Assembly (NCBI GenBank): GCA_017458545.1
Contig: JAFTBA010000158.1
Span: 1 to 9,120 of the forward strand
Length of the DNA stretch: 9,120 bases
Reading direction: 5' to 3'
From: Synergistaceae bacterium
GTDB taxonomy: Bacteria > Synergistota > Synergistia > Synergistales > Aminobacteriaceae
Shown: positions 1 to 4,983 of the stretch, piece after piece
Numbering within the stretch: position 1 is the first letter of the stretch
Layout of the letters: the number at the start of each line of letters is the position of its first letter
Program-made: the position numbers and the translations under genes
Notes under the pieces: model-generated
Told to the model about the DNA's origin: nothing
Database searches by the model: none
Seen by the model: only the letters and a program-made list of their open reading frames with translations

Positions 1-443
1 AGTAATTCGCCGTCATCATTCTTTTCGCCGTAAGCCATTGCCCTGTAGCCTATGTCAATTATTTTGCTTTCCCTTTCGTCATTAACTGGTCTTACTTTGG
101 TGAGTTCGCCGTGAAGATGAAGAACGTTATGACTTCCTGCTTTCTCGTGAAGGTTGTCAACGTTCTGAGTTATTATGTGAACGTCAAAATATTTTTCGAG
201 TTCGGCAAGGACTTTGTGGCCTTCATTAGGCTGAGCCTTTTCGAGCTGGGAGCGGAGGTCATTGTAGAAATCGGTCATGAGTTTGGGATTTCTGTACCAC
301 CCCTGAATGCTCGCAACGTCCTCAACGTTATACTGTTCCCATAAGCCTCCTGAGTCCCTGAAAGTTTTGAAACCGCTTTCGGCACTTATGCCTGCTCCCG
401 TGAGAACAACGAGTCTTTTTTTGCTGTCTGCCGTAAAATTCAT
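1..443 (-). CDS. Sirtuin-family NAD-dependent protein deacylase, zinc-ribbon-less type (3' part outside window)
   Basis: Reading the minus strand from ATG at 443 gives 147 codons that run off the left edge. The sequence shows the sirtuin NAD-binding signature GAGIS at residues 16-20, followed by FR at 28-29 and DSGGLW at 30-35. It also shows TQNVD at 92-96 and LHLHGEL at 108-114, whose HG contains the catalytic histidine (H111). Family knowledge: sirtuins remove acyl groups from lysines using NAD+ and release nicotinamide and O-acyl-ADP-ribose, in the cytoplasm. After H111 the remaining 36 residues contain no cysteine, where classical bacterial sirtuins carry the first CxxC of the zinc site, so this looks like the zinc-less subgroup. 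An in-frame TAA upstream (TAA AGC CGC) makes ATG 443 the first possible start. No good Shine-Dalgarno precedes it; the leader is instead the palindrome at 448-489. Family call sure; substrate unknown. Confidence 0.93.
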   Translation of the reverse strand, partial: MNFTADSKKRLVVLTGAGISAESGFKTFRDSGGLWEQYNVEDVASIQGWYRNPKLMTDFYNDLRSQLEKAQPNEGHKVLAELEKYFDVHIITQNVDNLHEKAGSHNVLHLHGELTKVRPVNDERESKIIDIGYRAMAYGEKNDDGEL

Positions 444-447
444 GAAT

Positions 448-489
448 GCGCAAAGACACTCGCGGCTTTATCCGTGAGAGGAAATGCGC
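448..489. repeat. Palindromic stem-loop, candidate left end of the tnpB element
   Basis: A two-tier inverted repeat. GCGCA (448-452) pairs with TGCGC (485-489). Inside a symmetric 6x6 internal loop, CTCGCGG (459-465) pairs with CCGTGAG (472-478) with one G-T wobble, and the hexaloop is CTTTAT. Loop plus 3' arm (466-478) match the element's right-end sequence at 1908-1920 in 11 of 13 positions. Subterminal hairpins at both ends are typical of IS200/IS605 elements. I therefore infer that this is the left end, although it also sits 4 nt upstream of the sirtuin ATG and could act as an operator or leader hairpin for that gene. Confidence 0.6.
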
Positions 490-539
490 GTACACTTCCT
501 TTCTTTTGCTAATATTATCAATGTTCTAATGATATATTA

Positions 540-545
540 TATAAT
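540..545 (+). promoter_or_regulatory. Candidate -10 box for tnpB
   Basis: A perfect TATAAT lies 25 nt upstream of the tnpB start codon in a very AT-rich stretch. No convincing -35 hexamer is found 16-18 nt upstream, and the surroundings are so AT-rich that a chance match is possible. An overlapping ATTATA reads as TATAAT on the other strand, so it could also serve the divergent sirtuin gene. Confidence 0.35.
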
Positions 546-570
546 TCTTTACAGAAAGTGAGGTGAAAAC

Positions 571-1818
571 ATGTATTTAACTGTCACAAATCAACTTAGG
601 GATATTTCAGCCCGTGAGTACAAAACTCTAAGAACTCTTTGCAGATTGTCTAAGAACCTGTATAACGAAGCTCTCTACAGTGTAAGACAATATTACTTTG
701 CTGAACATAAATATTTGCACTATGAGAGCAATTACCATGTCTGCAAGGACAGCGAGAATTATAAGGCTTTAGGAACTGCAATAGCACAACAGACTTTGAG
801 AGTTGTTGACCGCTGTTTCAAGTCTTTTTTTGCGTTGATAAACAGAGCCAAATCCGGCTCGTACCGGTTAAACATGATAAATATTCCGCATTACCTGAAT
901 AAAGATGGCTGGTTCTGTCTGATAATTCCGTGCATCAGAATTAAAGACGGTTCTTTTGCACTCCCTATGTCAAGGAATTTTAAGAAAGAACACGGCGAAT
1001 TAAGATTTAACATTCCGCCTAACCTTGAAGGGAGGAAAATTCAACAAGTACGTATTTATCCACGAAATAATGCCCGTTTCTTTGAAATTGAATATATCTA
1101 CGAACAGCCTGAAATTAAAGCTGATGTTGACCCTAATAAATTCTTAGGTGTTGACTTGGGACTTGATAATCTTGCAGCCTGTGTAACAAGCGAAGGGGCA
1201 TCGTTTATAATCGATGGAAAACAAATCAAATCTTACAATCGCCTGTATAACAAAGAGAATGCAAGGCTTCAGAGTATCAAAGACAAGCAGAAAATCAAAG
1301 GCTTTACAGCTCGGCAATATCTCAATCTCAGAAAACGCAATGCCCGTATAAATCACGCCATGAGTACAGCAGCCAGACATATTATCAACGACTGCATTAA
1401 TAACCGCATAGGAAATATAGTAGTCGGTTACAATCCTGACTGGAAGCGTGATATAAATATCGGCTCGCATAATAACCAGAATTTTGTACAAATTCCGCAC
1501 GGTCAGCTCCGCGAAAAATTAGCATATCTATGTGAACTTTACGGCATAAGATATATTGAGCAGGAAGAAAGTTACACATCAAAGGCATCTTTTTTTGATA
1601 ATGACGAGTTGCCGACATATAACGCCGATAATCCGCAAAGCTATAACTTCAGCGGAACAAGAATAACACGCGGACAGTACAGGACATCAACAGGTTATAT
1701 CCTGAATGCGGACTTAAACGGAGCATTAAATATACTCAGAAAATGTAATCTGGTGAACCTTCAGGTCCTACAGGATAGAGGCTGTGTAAACCAGCCCCGG
1801 CGTCGATTTCCCGAATAA
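571..1818 (+). CDS. tnpB: TnpB, RNA-guided RuvC nuclease of an IS200/IS605-group element (relocated-glutamate, zinc-less variant)
   Basis: A 415-residue protein that is full length for TnpB. The N-terminal part (1-100) has the OrfB helix-turn-helix pattern around KNLYNEAL and AQQTLRVVDRCFKSFF. RuvC-I is GVDLG at 193-197, with catalytic D195. RuvC-III is NADLNGALNI around 379-388, with catalytic D381. At the RuvC-II position the usual IVVE is IVVGY, with G286 replacing the glutamate. About 47 residues later comes EQEESYTSKAS (330-340), where E332 or E333 can supply the missing acid. The stretch between TSKAS and RGQYR, normally a CxxC/CxxC zinc ribbon, has no cysteine. Family knowledge: TnpB uses an omegaRNA from the element's 3' end to cut DNA next to a short TAM, which favours retention of the element. 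Start: ATG preceded by GTGAGGTG (558-565) at 5 nt spacing. All three acids are available, so it may be active. Confidence 0.95.
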   Translation: MYLTVTNQLRDISAREYKTLRTLCRLSKNLYNEALYSVRQYYFAEHKYLHYESNYHVCKDSENYKALGTAIAQQTLRVVDRCFKSFFALINRAKSGSYRLNMINIPHYLNKDGWFCLIIPCIRIKDGSFALPMSRNFKKEHGELRFNIPPNLEGRKIQQVRIYPRNNARFFEIEYIYEQPEIKADVDPNKFLGVDLGLDNLAACVTSEGASFIIDGKQIKSYNRLYNKENARLQSIKDKQKIKGFTARQYLNLRKRNARINHAMSTAARHIINDCINNRIGNIVVGYNPDWKRDINIGSHNNQNFVQIPHGQLREKLAYLCELYGIRYIEQEESYTSKASFFDNDELPTYNADNPQSYNFSGTRITRGQYRTSTGYILNADLNGALNILRKCNLVNLQVLQDRGCVNQPRRRFPE

Positions 1819-1928
1819 GGGTATTCTGGAGCGGTAATAAGCGAGTCCAGACGTTAGACCGTGTACCAAACTTCACCGAAAGCTCTCGACACGCGAAGCG
1901 GCAGATACTTTAGTCGTGAGTTGTTTAC
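1752..1928 (+). ncRNA. Candidate omegaRNA (reRNA) scaffold overlapping the 3' end of tnpB
   Basis: Position and structure fit an omegaRNA: the region overlaps the last codons of tnpB and ends at the right end. Visible elements are a hairpin GGCTG/CAGCC (1780-1784 with 1792-1796) with loop TGTAAAC; a stem TCTGGA/TCCAGA (1825-1830 with 1846-1851); a competing small hairpin GAATA/TATTC (1813-1817 with 1822-1826); and a long-range closing helix GGTGAA (1752-1757) with TTCACC (1872-1877). GTGTAAAC (1784-1791) is perfectly complementary to GTTTACAC (1923-1930), a likely pseudoknot next to the guide. The guide would then be host sequence starting at about 1929. The 5' limit is a guess from the outermost pairing, and no RNA evidence is available. 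Confidence 0.5.
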
Positions 1929-1936
1929 ACCCCCTG

Positions 1937-1942
1937 TATAAT
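1937..1942 (+). promoter_or_regulatory. Candidate -10 box of the methyltransferase gene
   Basis: A perfect TATAAT lies 9-14 nt outside the element's right end, 31 nt upstream of the GGAGG ribosome-binding site. The matching -35 region (about 1914-1919, TCGTGA, 3 of 6 consensus positions) would lie inside the insertion element. If real, this is a hybrid promoter with the element supplying the upstream half. Confidence 0.4.
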
Positions 1943-1973
1943 TTTGAACGGATTTACAGAATAATAGCACAAC

Positions 1974-2009
1974 GGAGGAATTATGAATTGCATTTCAAGG
2001 AAAGTATGA
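1974..2009 (+). promoter_or_regulatory. Ribosome-binding site and possible 8-codon leader peptide before the methyltransferase
   Basis: GGAGG at 1974-1978 is the only strong Shine-Dalgarno site here. It can serve TTG 1988 (9 nt spacing, in frame with the methyltransferase) or ATG 1983 (4 nt spacing, another frame). The latter encodes MNCISRKV and stops at TGA 2007-2009, overlapping the in-frame ATG 2006 in an ATGA arrangement. Translation could thus start at TTG 1988 or be handed over from the leader to ATG 2006. The sequence alone does not decide. Confidence 0.4.
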
Positions 2010-2551
2010 CATTTCTGGGAAGGTTCGCAAAATCTCCCAGACGTATCGGCAGTGTTGCACCAAGTTCTAAATTTTTGACGAAGGCTATGCTTGACCGTGT
2101 TGACTGGGAAAACGCTAAGTATATTGCCGAATTGGGAGCAGGTACTGGAGTGTTCACGCGGGAGATCGTGAAACGTGCAAGACCTGACGCGAGGATATTA
2201 GTATTTGAGATAGACCCTGCGTTACAGAAATTGATTCGGGAGGAACACCCTCATCATGAAGGATTGAGTCTTCACAGCGATGCACAGGAGTTACACAGGT
2301 ACATGAACGATAACGGAATAAAGCAGCTTGATTTTGTGATTTCGAGTCTTCCGTTCACTGTGCTGCCTCCGAGAATGACCGTCAAAATACTTGATGCTGT
2401 CGTTAAAAGCCTTAAACCTGAGGGGCATTTCGTTGCGTATCAATACTCGTCAATAATGAAGCGCGTGTTGAAAAAGAAATTTGCACACATGAAAACCAGG
2501 TTTGTTATGTTTAACATACCGCCTGCGTTTGTGTATGACTGCTGGAGATGA
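1988..2551 (+). CDS. Class I SAM-dependent methyltransferase, PmtA-like (phospholipid N-methyltransferase-like)
   Basis: 187 residues from TTG 1988. The N-terminus has the pattern FLGRFAKSPRRIGSVAPSS (9-27), typical of the small PmtA-like/KsgA-related group. Next come motif I ELGAGTG (48-54), an acidic end of strand 2 in VFEID (72-76) that would hold the SAM ribose, and the post-motif DFVISSLPF (115-123). These are all hallmarks of a Rossmann SAM methyltransferase. Relatives methylate phosphatidylethanolamine or similar membrane lipids, but a lipid substrate is an inference and some relatives are uncharacterised. The frame remains open upstream to GTG 1916, but that codon lies inside the right end of the insertion element and has no ribosome-binding site, so I reject it. 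TTG 1988 has GGAGG at 9 nt; ATG 2006 is the alternative and would give 181 residues. The gene converges with the tRNA-Ser gene. Confidence 0.85.
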   Translation: MHFKESMTFLGRFAKSPRRIGSVAPSSKFLTKAMLDRVDWENAKYIAELGAGTGVFTREIVKRARPDARILVFEIDPALQKLIREEHPHHEGLSLHSDAQELHRYMNDNGIKQLDFVISSLPFTVLPPRMTVKILDAVVKSLKPEGHFVAYQYSSIMKRVLKKKFAHMKTRFVMFNIPPAFVYDCWR

Positions 2552-2558
2552 CAGGGTG

Positions 2559-2570
2559 AGAAAAAAAAGA
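2559..2570 (-). terminator. T-run downstream of tRNA-Ser
   Basis: On the minus strand the tRNA 3' end is followed within 2-3 nt by eight consecutive T residues (A-run at 2561-2568 on the plus strand). With the T-arm/acceptor structure upstream this could terminate transcription intrinsically. There is no separate GC-rich hairpin, so the assignment is tentative. Confidence 0.4.
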
Positions 2571-2571
2571 G

Positions 2572-2656
2572 CGGAAACGCAGAGATTCGAACTCTGGGAG
2601 GATTTCTCCTCTTACGCTCTCCAAGCGCACGCCTTCGACCGCTCGGCCACGTTTCC
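2572..2656 (-). tRNA. tRNA-Ser, anticodon GGA
   Basis: 85 nt on the minus strand fold as a class II tRNA. The acceptor GGAAACG pairs perfectly with CGTTTCC. The D-arm contains GCCGAGC...GGC. The anticodon stem TGCGC/GCGTA has one G-T pair, and its loop TTGGAGA places GGA (plus-strand 2620-2622) at positions 34-36. The long variable arm GAGGA/TCCTC is capped by a GAAA tetraloop, and the T-arm is CAGAG/CTCTG with loop TTCGAAT. The discriminator is G, as in serine tRNAs. The 3' CCA is not encoded and must be added. It reads UCC and UCU. Position 37 is G, whereas tRNAs reading U-starting codons usually have A there. The gene converges with the methyltransferase gene. Confidence 0.93.
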
Positions 2657-2665
2657 ACGCAGGGA

Positions 2666-2671
2666 ATTATA
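2666..2671 (-). promoter_or_regulatory. -10 box of tRNA-Ser
   Basis: On the minus strand a perfect TATAAT ends 9 nt before the mature tRNA 5' end, placing a start site within a few bases of the tRNA. No good -35 is seen at 16-18 nt (TCAGGC at 17). Placement relative to the tRNA makes the -10 credible. Confidence 0.55.
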
Positions 2672-2796
2672 ACACAAAAATTTTCATTGCCTGATTAAAA
2701 CATAAAAGCTCTGTCGTCAGTTTTAACTTTAAGGCATTGTGTGTGTTATCATAATCGTAAACAAAACAAAAAGTTCCCGAAAAGGAGATATTAACC

Positions 2797-3624
2797 TTGA
2801 AGATTAAAAAAATACTTTTCGCGTCATTAACTGCCGTTATTATCATTGCCTCCTGTGCATTCGCAGCCGTACTGATGACTCCTAGAGTGGGTTTCCTCAC
2901 GAGGCTCAACACTACAGAAGAGGAGTTCAGTCAAATCATTCAGAACAGCGAAACTACTACAGGCTGGCACCTCCTCTCAAACCGTCATGAACTTTACGGC
3001 GTTAAGTTCTATGACTCCTTAACGTCAATGCTGATGGCTCTCGACAAACGCGACATTGAAGAGGTCGCATTACCTGACATAGTTGCGGAATACATCGTCA
3101 AATCAAACCATGACTTTGAAGTATGCTGTGTGTCATATCTTAATTCACCGATGAGTCTTGCGTTCGGTTTCAGAAAGGATAACGCAGCCCTTGCGGAAAA
3201 GTTTAATTCTGTGCTTAGTGCTATGGAAGAAGACTGGTCATTGCCTGAAGTTCAGGGTGTCTACCTTTACAGTGATAACAGGACGCGTCCCGTTGAGTTC
3301 ACGCATTATGACGGAGCTGACACAATCAGGGCAGCAGTAACCGGAGACCTTCCGCCGATTGACTTCATTGATGCGGGCGGTAAACCTTCAGGGTTTAACA
3401 CTGCGCTGCTTTCGGAGATAGGCAGAAGGCTCAAGGTGAACGTTGAGCTGGTGAACATTGAGGCAGGCGCGAGGAATGCAGCATTATCATCAGGGCGTGT
3501 TGATGTAGTGTTCTGGTATGAGACTGCGGAAAAATTCACGTGGAATCTCGATGCTCCGGAAGGGGTAATACTCTCTAAGCCGTATTACAGCTGGAACAAG
3601 TTTCTTCACATCAGAAAAAAGTAA
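2797..3624 (+). CDS. Exported protein with solute-binding-protein (SBP_bac_3-like) lobes in permuted order
   Basis: 275 residues from TTG 2797, preceded by AAAGGAG (2781-2787) at 9 nt spacing. The N-terminus is a signal sequence: MKIKK, a hydrophobic core to residue 19, then either a lipobox IASC (17-20, lipid-modified C20) or an AFA-A signal peptidase I site. Residues 176-265 match the first lobe of family 3 amino-acid-binding proteins. They show TGDLPPIDFID, GGKPSGFNTALLSEIGRRL, ALSSGRVDVVF and a final SKPYYS equivalent to the usual FSDPYYS. Residues 69-147 (YDSLTSMLMAL, SPMSLAFGFRKDNAALAEKFNSVL) resemble the second lobe, which normally follows the first. The order is therefore lobe II then lobe I, and the protein ends just after PYYS. 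A ligand-binding role in the periplasm is inferred; no permease gene is nearby. The stop codon directly abuts the envC start, so co-expression is likely. Confidence 0.72.
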   Translation: MKIKKILFASLTAVIIIASCAFAAVLMTPRVGFLTRLNTTEEEFSQIIQNSETTTGWHLLSNRHELYGVKFYDSLTSMLMALDKRDIEEVALPDIVAEYIVKSNHDFEVCCVSYLNSPMSLAFGFRKDNAALAEKFNSVLSAMEEDWSLPEVQGVYLYSDNRTRPVEFTHYDGADTIRAAVTGDLPPIDFIDAGGKPSGFNTALLSEIGRRLKVNVELVNIEAGARNAALSSGRVDVVFWYETAEKFTWNLDAPEGVILSKPYYSWNKFLHIRKK

Positions 3625-4848
3625 ATGACGAAGAGAATTGTAACGGCTCTTATGCTTCTTGCTGTTGTAATCATGTCGTTGTTTGCGGCCAACATTGACA
3701 AACAGATTAAGAACCAGCAGCGGAATCAGGCCGACATGAAAAAGAAAATTCAGCAGTATAACGCAATAGCCAAACAGAAATCGAAAGAGTCTAAAACTTT
3801 ATTGAGTCAGCTCTCACGACTCAAAAAGGACGCTAACGAATCAGAGTCTCAAATGAAAGACCTTGAGCAGAAAAATTCAAAGCTCCAAGCCTCAGTCAGC
3901 GAACTCAACAAAAGCATTATCCGCGTAAACGAGTCAATGAATCACATACTGACCATGCTCAAAGGAAGACTCGCAGACCTCTACAAGCACACTCCCGATG
4001 AGAACAGCATAAGCGTAATTTTCAGTTCGGGAGGACCTCATGAGGCTGTTAATACGGCGTATATGCTGAATATTTTTGCGCGTCAGGACATTGAGATGTT
4101 CAGGGAACTCACCGCGAGGGAACGCGAACTCAATGAGGCTAAAAAGAAACTTGAAGCCGATACATCACAGATTCGCAAACAGACCGATGAACTCAAAAAG
4201 AAACAGGAGGAATTTGACAGCGCCGTTAAAAAAACAGACAGCCTCCTGAAAAACGTTCAGAGTGAACAGAAAAAAGCCGAAGCTGCTGCAAAAGAACTCG
4301 AGAACGCTCAGCGTGCTGTCGGCAACAAAATCACTAACCTCATGCGTCAGAAACAGCGTAAAAATTCATCGGTCAAAATCTCAAAGTCAAAAGCTCCCGT
4401 AGGCGGTTCAAAAGCTGCCGTCCCCGTAGCATCAAACAGTTCAGCCCCTAAAGGAGGAGTGAAGACCCTCGCATGGCCTGTCAACGGTACTGTAACAATG
4501 CAATACGGTTCACGAGTACACCCTACGTTTAAGACGAAGATATTTAATTCGGGAATTGATATAAGGGCTGCTGCAGGTACTCCGGTTAAAGCGGCAGGAC
4601 CGGGAGAAGTACTTTATCAGGGCTGGCTCAGGGGACTCGGCCAAGTAGTGATTATAGATCACGGCGGTGAACTGACGACTGTTTACGCTCACCTCAGTGC
4701 TACTTCAGTGCGTGAAGGTGCTAACGTTAAAACAGGGACAGTGATAGGGCGCACGGGTAACACCGGGACTGATGCTGAGTTCGGACTGCATTTCGAGGTC
4801 AGGAAGAACGGAGCTGCTCAGAACCCTATGAACTACTTGAGACGATAG
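3625..4848 (+). CDS. envC: EnvC-type murein hydrolase activator (coiled coil plus degenerate M23/LytM domain)
   Basis: 407 residues. A signal peptide or membrane anchor (1-22) is followed by long coiled-coil segments (about 23-115 and 145-245), rich in K, E, Q and L heptads. A basic, Ser/Ala-rich linker (about 246-275) leads to a C-terminal M23/LytM fold (about 280-407) with GTPVKAAGPGEV, GLGQVVIIDHG and YAHLSA. M23 zinc peptidases need an HxxxD motif and an HxH motif. Here the first is N308...D312 and the second is G387-L-H389; H356 in YAHL is kept. Loss of a zinc ligand and a catalytic histidine indicates that it does not cut peptidoglycan itself. As in EnvC, it more likely binds and activates a periplasmic amidase during septum splitting. 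ATG 3625 follows the upstream TAA directly, and only a weak A-rich Shine-Dalgarno is present, so translational coupling is likely. Confidence 0.88.
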   Translation: MTKRIVTALMLLAVVIMSLFAANIDKQIKNQQRNQADMKKKIQQYNAIAKQKSKESKTLLSQLSRLKKDANESESQMKDLEQKNSKLQASVSELNKSIIRVNESMNHILTMLKGRLADLYKHTPDENSISVIFSSGGPHEAVNTAYMLNIFARQDIEMFRELTARERELNEAKKKLEADTSQIRKQTDELKKKQEEFDSAVKKTDSLLKNVQSEQKKAEAAAKELENAQRAVGNKITNLMRQKQRKNSSVKISKSKAPVGGSKAAVPVASNSSAPKGGVKTLAWPVNGTVTMQYGSRVHPTFKTKIFNSGIDIRAAAGTPVKAAGPGEVLYQGWLRGLGQVVIIDHGGELTTVYAHLSATSVREGANVKTGTVIGRTGNTGTDAEFGLHFEVRKNGAAQNPMNYLRR

Positions 4849-4857
4849 GAGTATATA

Positions 4858-4925
4858 GGGTATAGGGTGTAGGGGATAGGGTATAGTCTAATCCCTAAAC
4901 CCCTCTTCCCTAGTCCCTAGTCCCT
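4858..4925. repeat. Heptamer-periodic palindromic repeat, copy A (G-quadruplex-type)
   Basis: The left half has four G-runs (4858-4860, 4865-4867, 4872-4875, 4879-4881) in 7-bp steps of the GGGTATA type. The right half has five C-runs (4893-4895, 4900-4903, 4908-4910, 4915-4917, 4922-4924), all separated by exactly 4 nt and including two CCCTAGT units. Each half meets the four-tract quadruplex pattern, on opposite strands. GGGAT (4873-4877) pairs with ATCCC (4891-4895), so the whole can fold as an imperfect hairpin. The core is shared with copy B at 6211-6261. Confidence 0.8.
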
Positions 4926-4936
4926 GTCTTTTAGTG

Positions 4937-4942
4937 TATAAT
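4937..4942 (+). promoter_or_regulatory. Candidate -10 box upstream of ctpA
   Basis: A perfect TATAAT lies 12 nt after the end of repeat copy A and 41 nt before the ctpA ATG. The -35 position falls in the C-rich repeat arm and has no TTGACA-like hexamer. A repeat-linked promoter is possible but weakly supported. Confidence 0.4.
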
Positions 4943-4983
4943 TTCACTGATTCTCATAAGGCAGGTGTATTTTTATATTTAAC

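Larger units (their letters stand above)
448..1928 (+). mobile_element. IS200/IS605-group (IS1341-type) element carrying tnpB only
   Basis: The unit comprises a candidate left-end hairpin (448-489), a single tnpB gene (571-1818) and a right-end region (about 1880-1928) with the ACTTTAGT...GTGAG...GTTTAC pattern common at right ends of this group. No tnpA (Y1 HUH transposase) is present, so movement would need a TnpA supplied in trans. Exact ends cannot be fixed from one copy, because this group makes no target-site duplication. The left boundary may lie a few bases upstream of 448 and the right one at 1928 or 1930. In the right end, the bases 5' of CTTTAGTCGTGAG do not form the expected perfect hairpin; only AC-TTTA-GT pairs. 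A fallback pairing of CTCTCGA (1883-1889) with TCGTGAG (1914-1920) has one mismatch. The end may therefore be partly decayed. Confidence 0.72.

Noticed and set aside
111..344. 77-codon plus-strand open frame starting with MKMKNVMTSC
   Set aside because: It lies wholly antisense to the sirtuin coding sequence, whose conserved motifs prove the minus-strand frame; there is no ribosome-binding site of note.
1916..1987. N-terminal extension of the methyltransferase from GTG 1916
   Set aside because: The codons fall in the insertion-element right end and the intergenic region, there is no Shine-Dalgarno site, and the family similarity begins at about FLGRFAKSPRR.
2572..2656. tRNA gene as attachment site of an integrated element
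   Set aside because: The nearby element is of the IS200/IS605 group, which uses no tRNA attachment site, and no integrase or partial tRNA repeat is seen.
2440..2658. 72-codon minus-strand open frame
   Set aside because: It is a translation of the tRNA-Ser gene and the antisense of the methyltransferase end; no protein similarity.
4858..4925. CRISPR array or telomere-like repeat (CCCTAAA occurs once)
   Set aside because: Units are 7 bp without spacers, and no cas genes are present; the telomere match is a single heptamer in a variable array and is taken as chance.
4858..4935. Intrinsic terminator after envC
   Set aside because: The palindrome is imperfect and followed by only four T residues (TCTTTTAG), and the same repeat upstream of purA has no T-run, so a repeat family explains it better.
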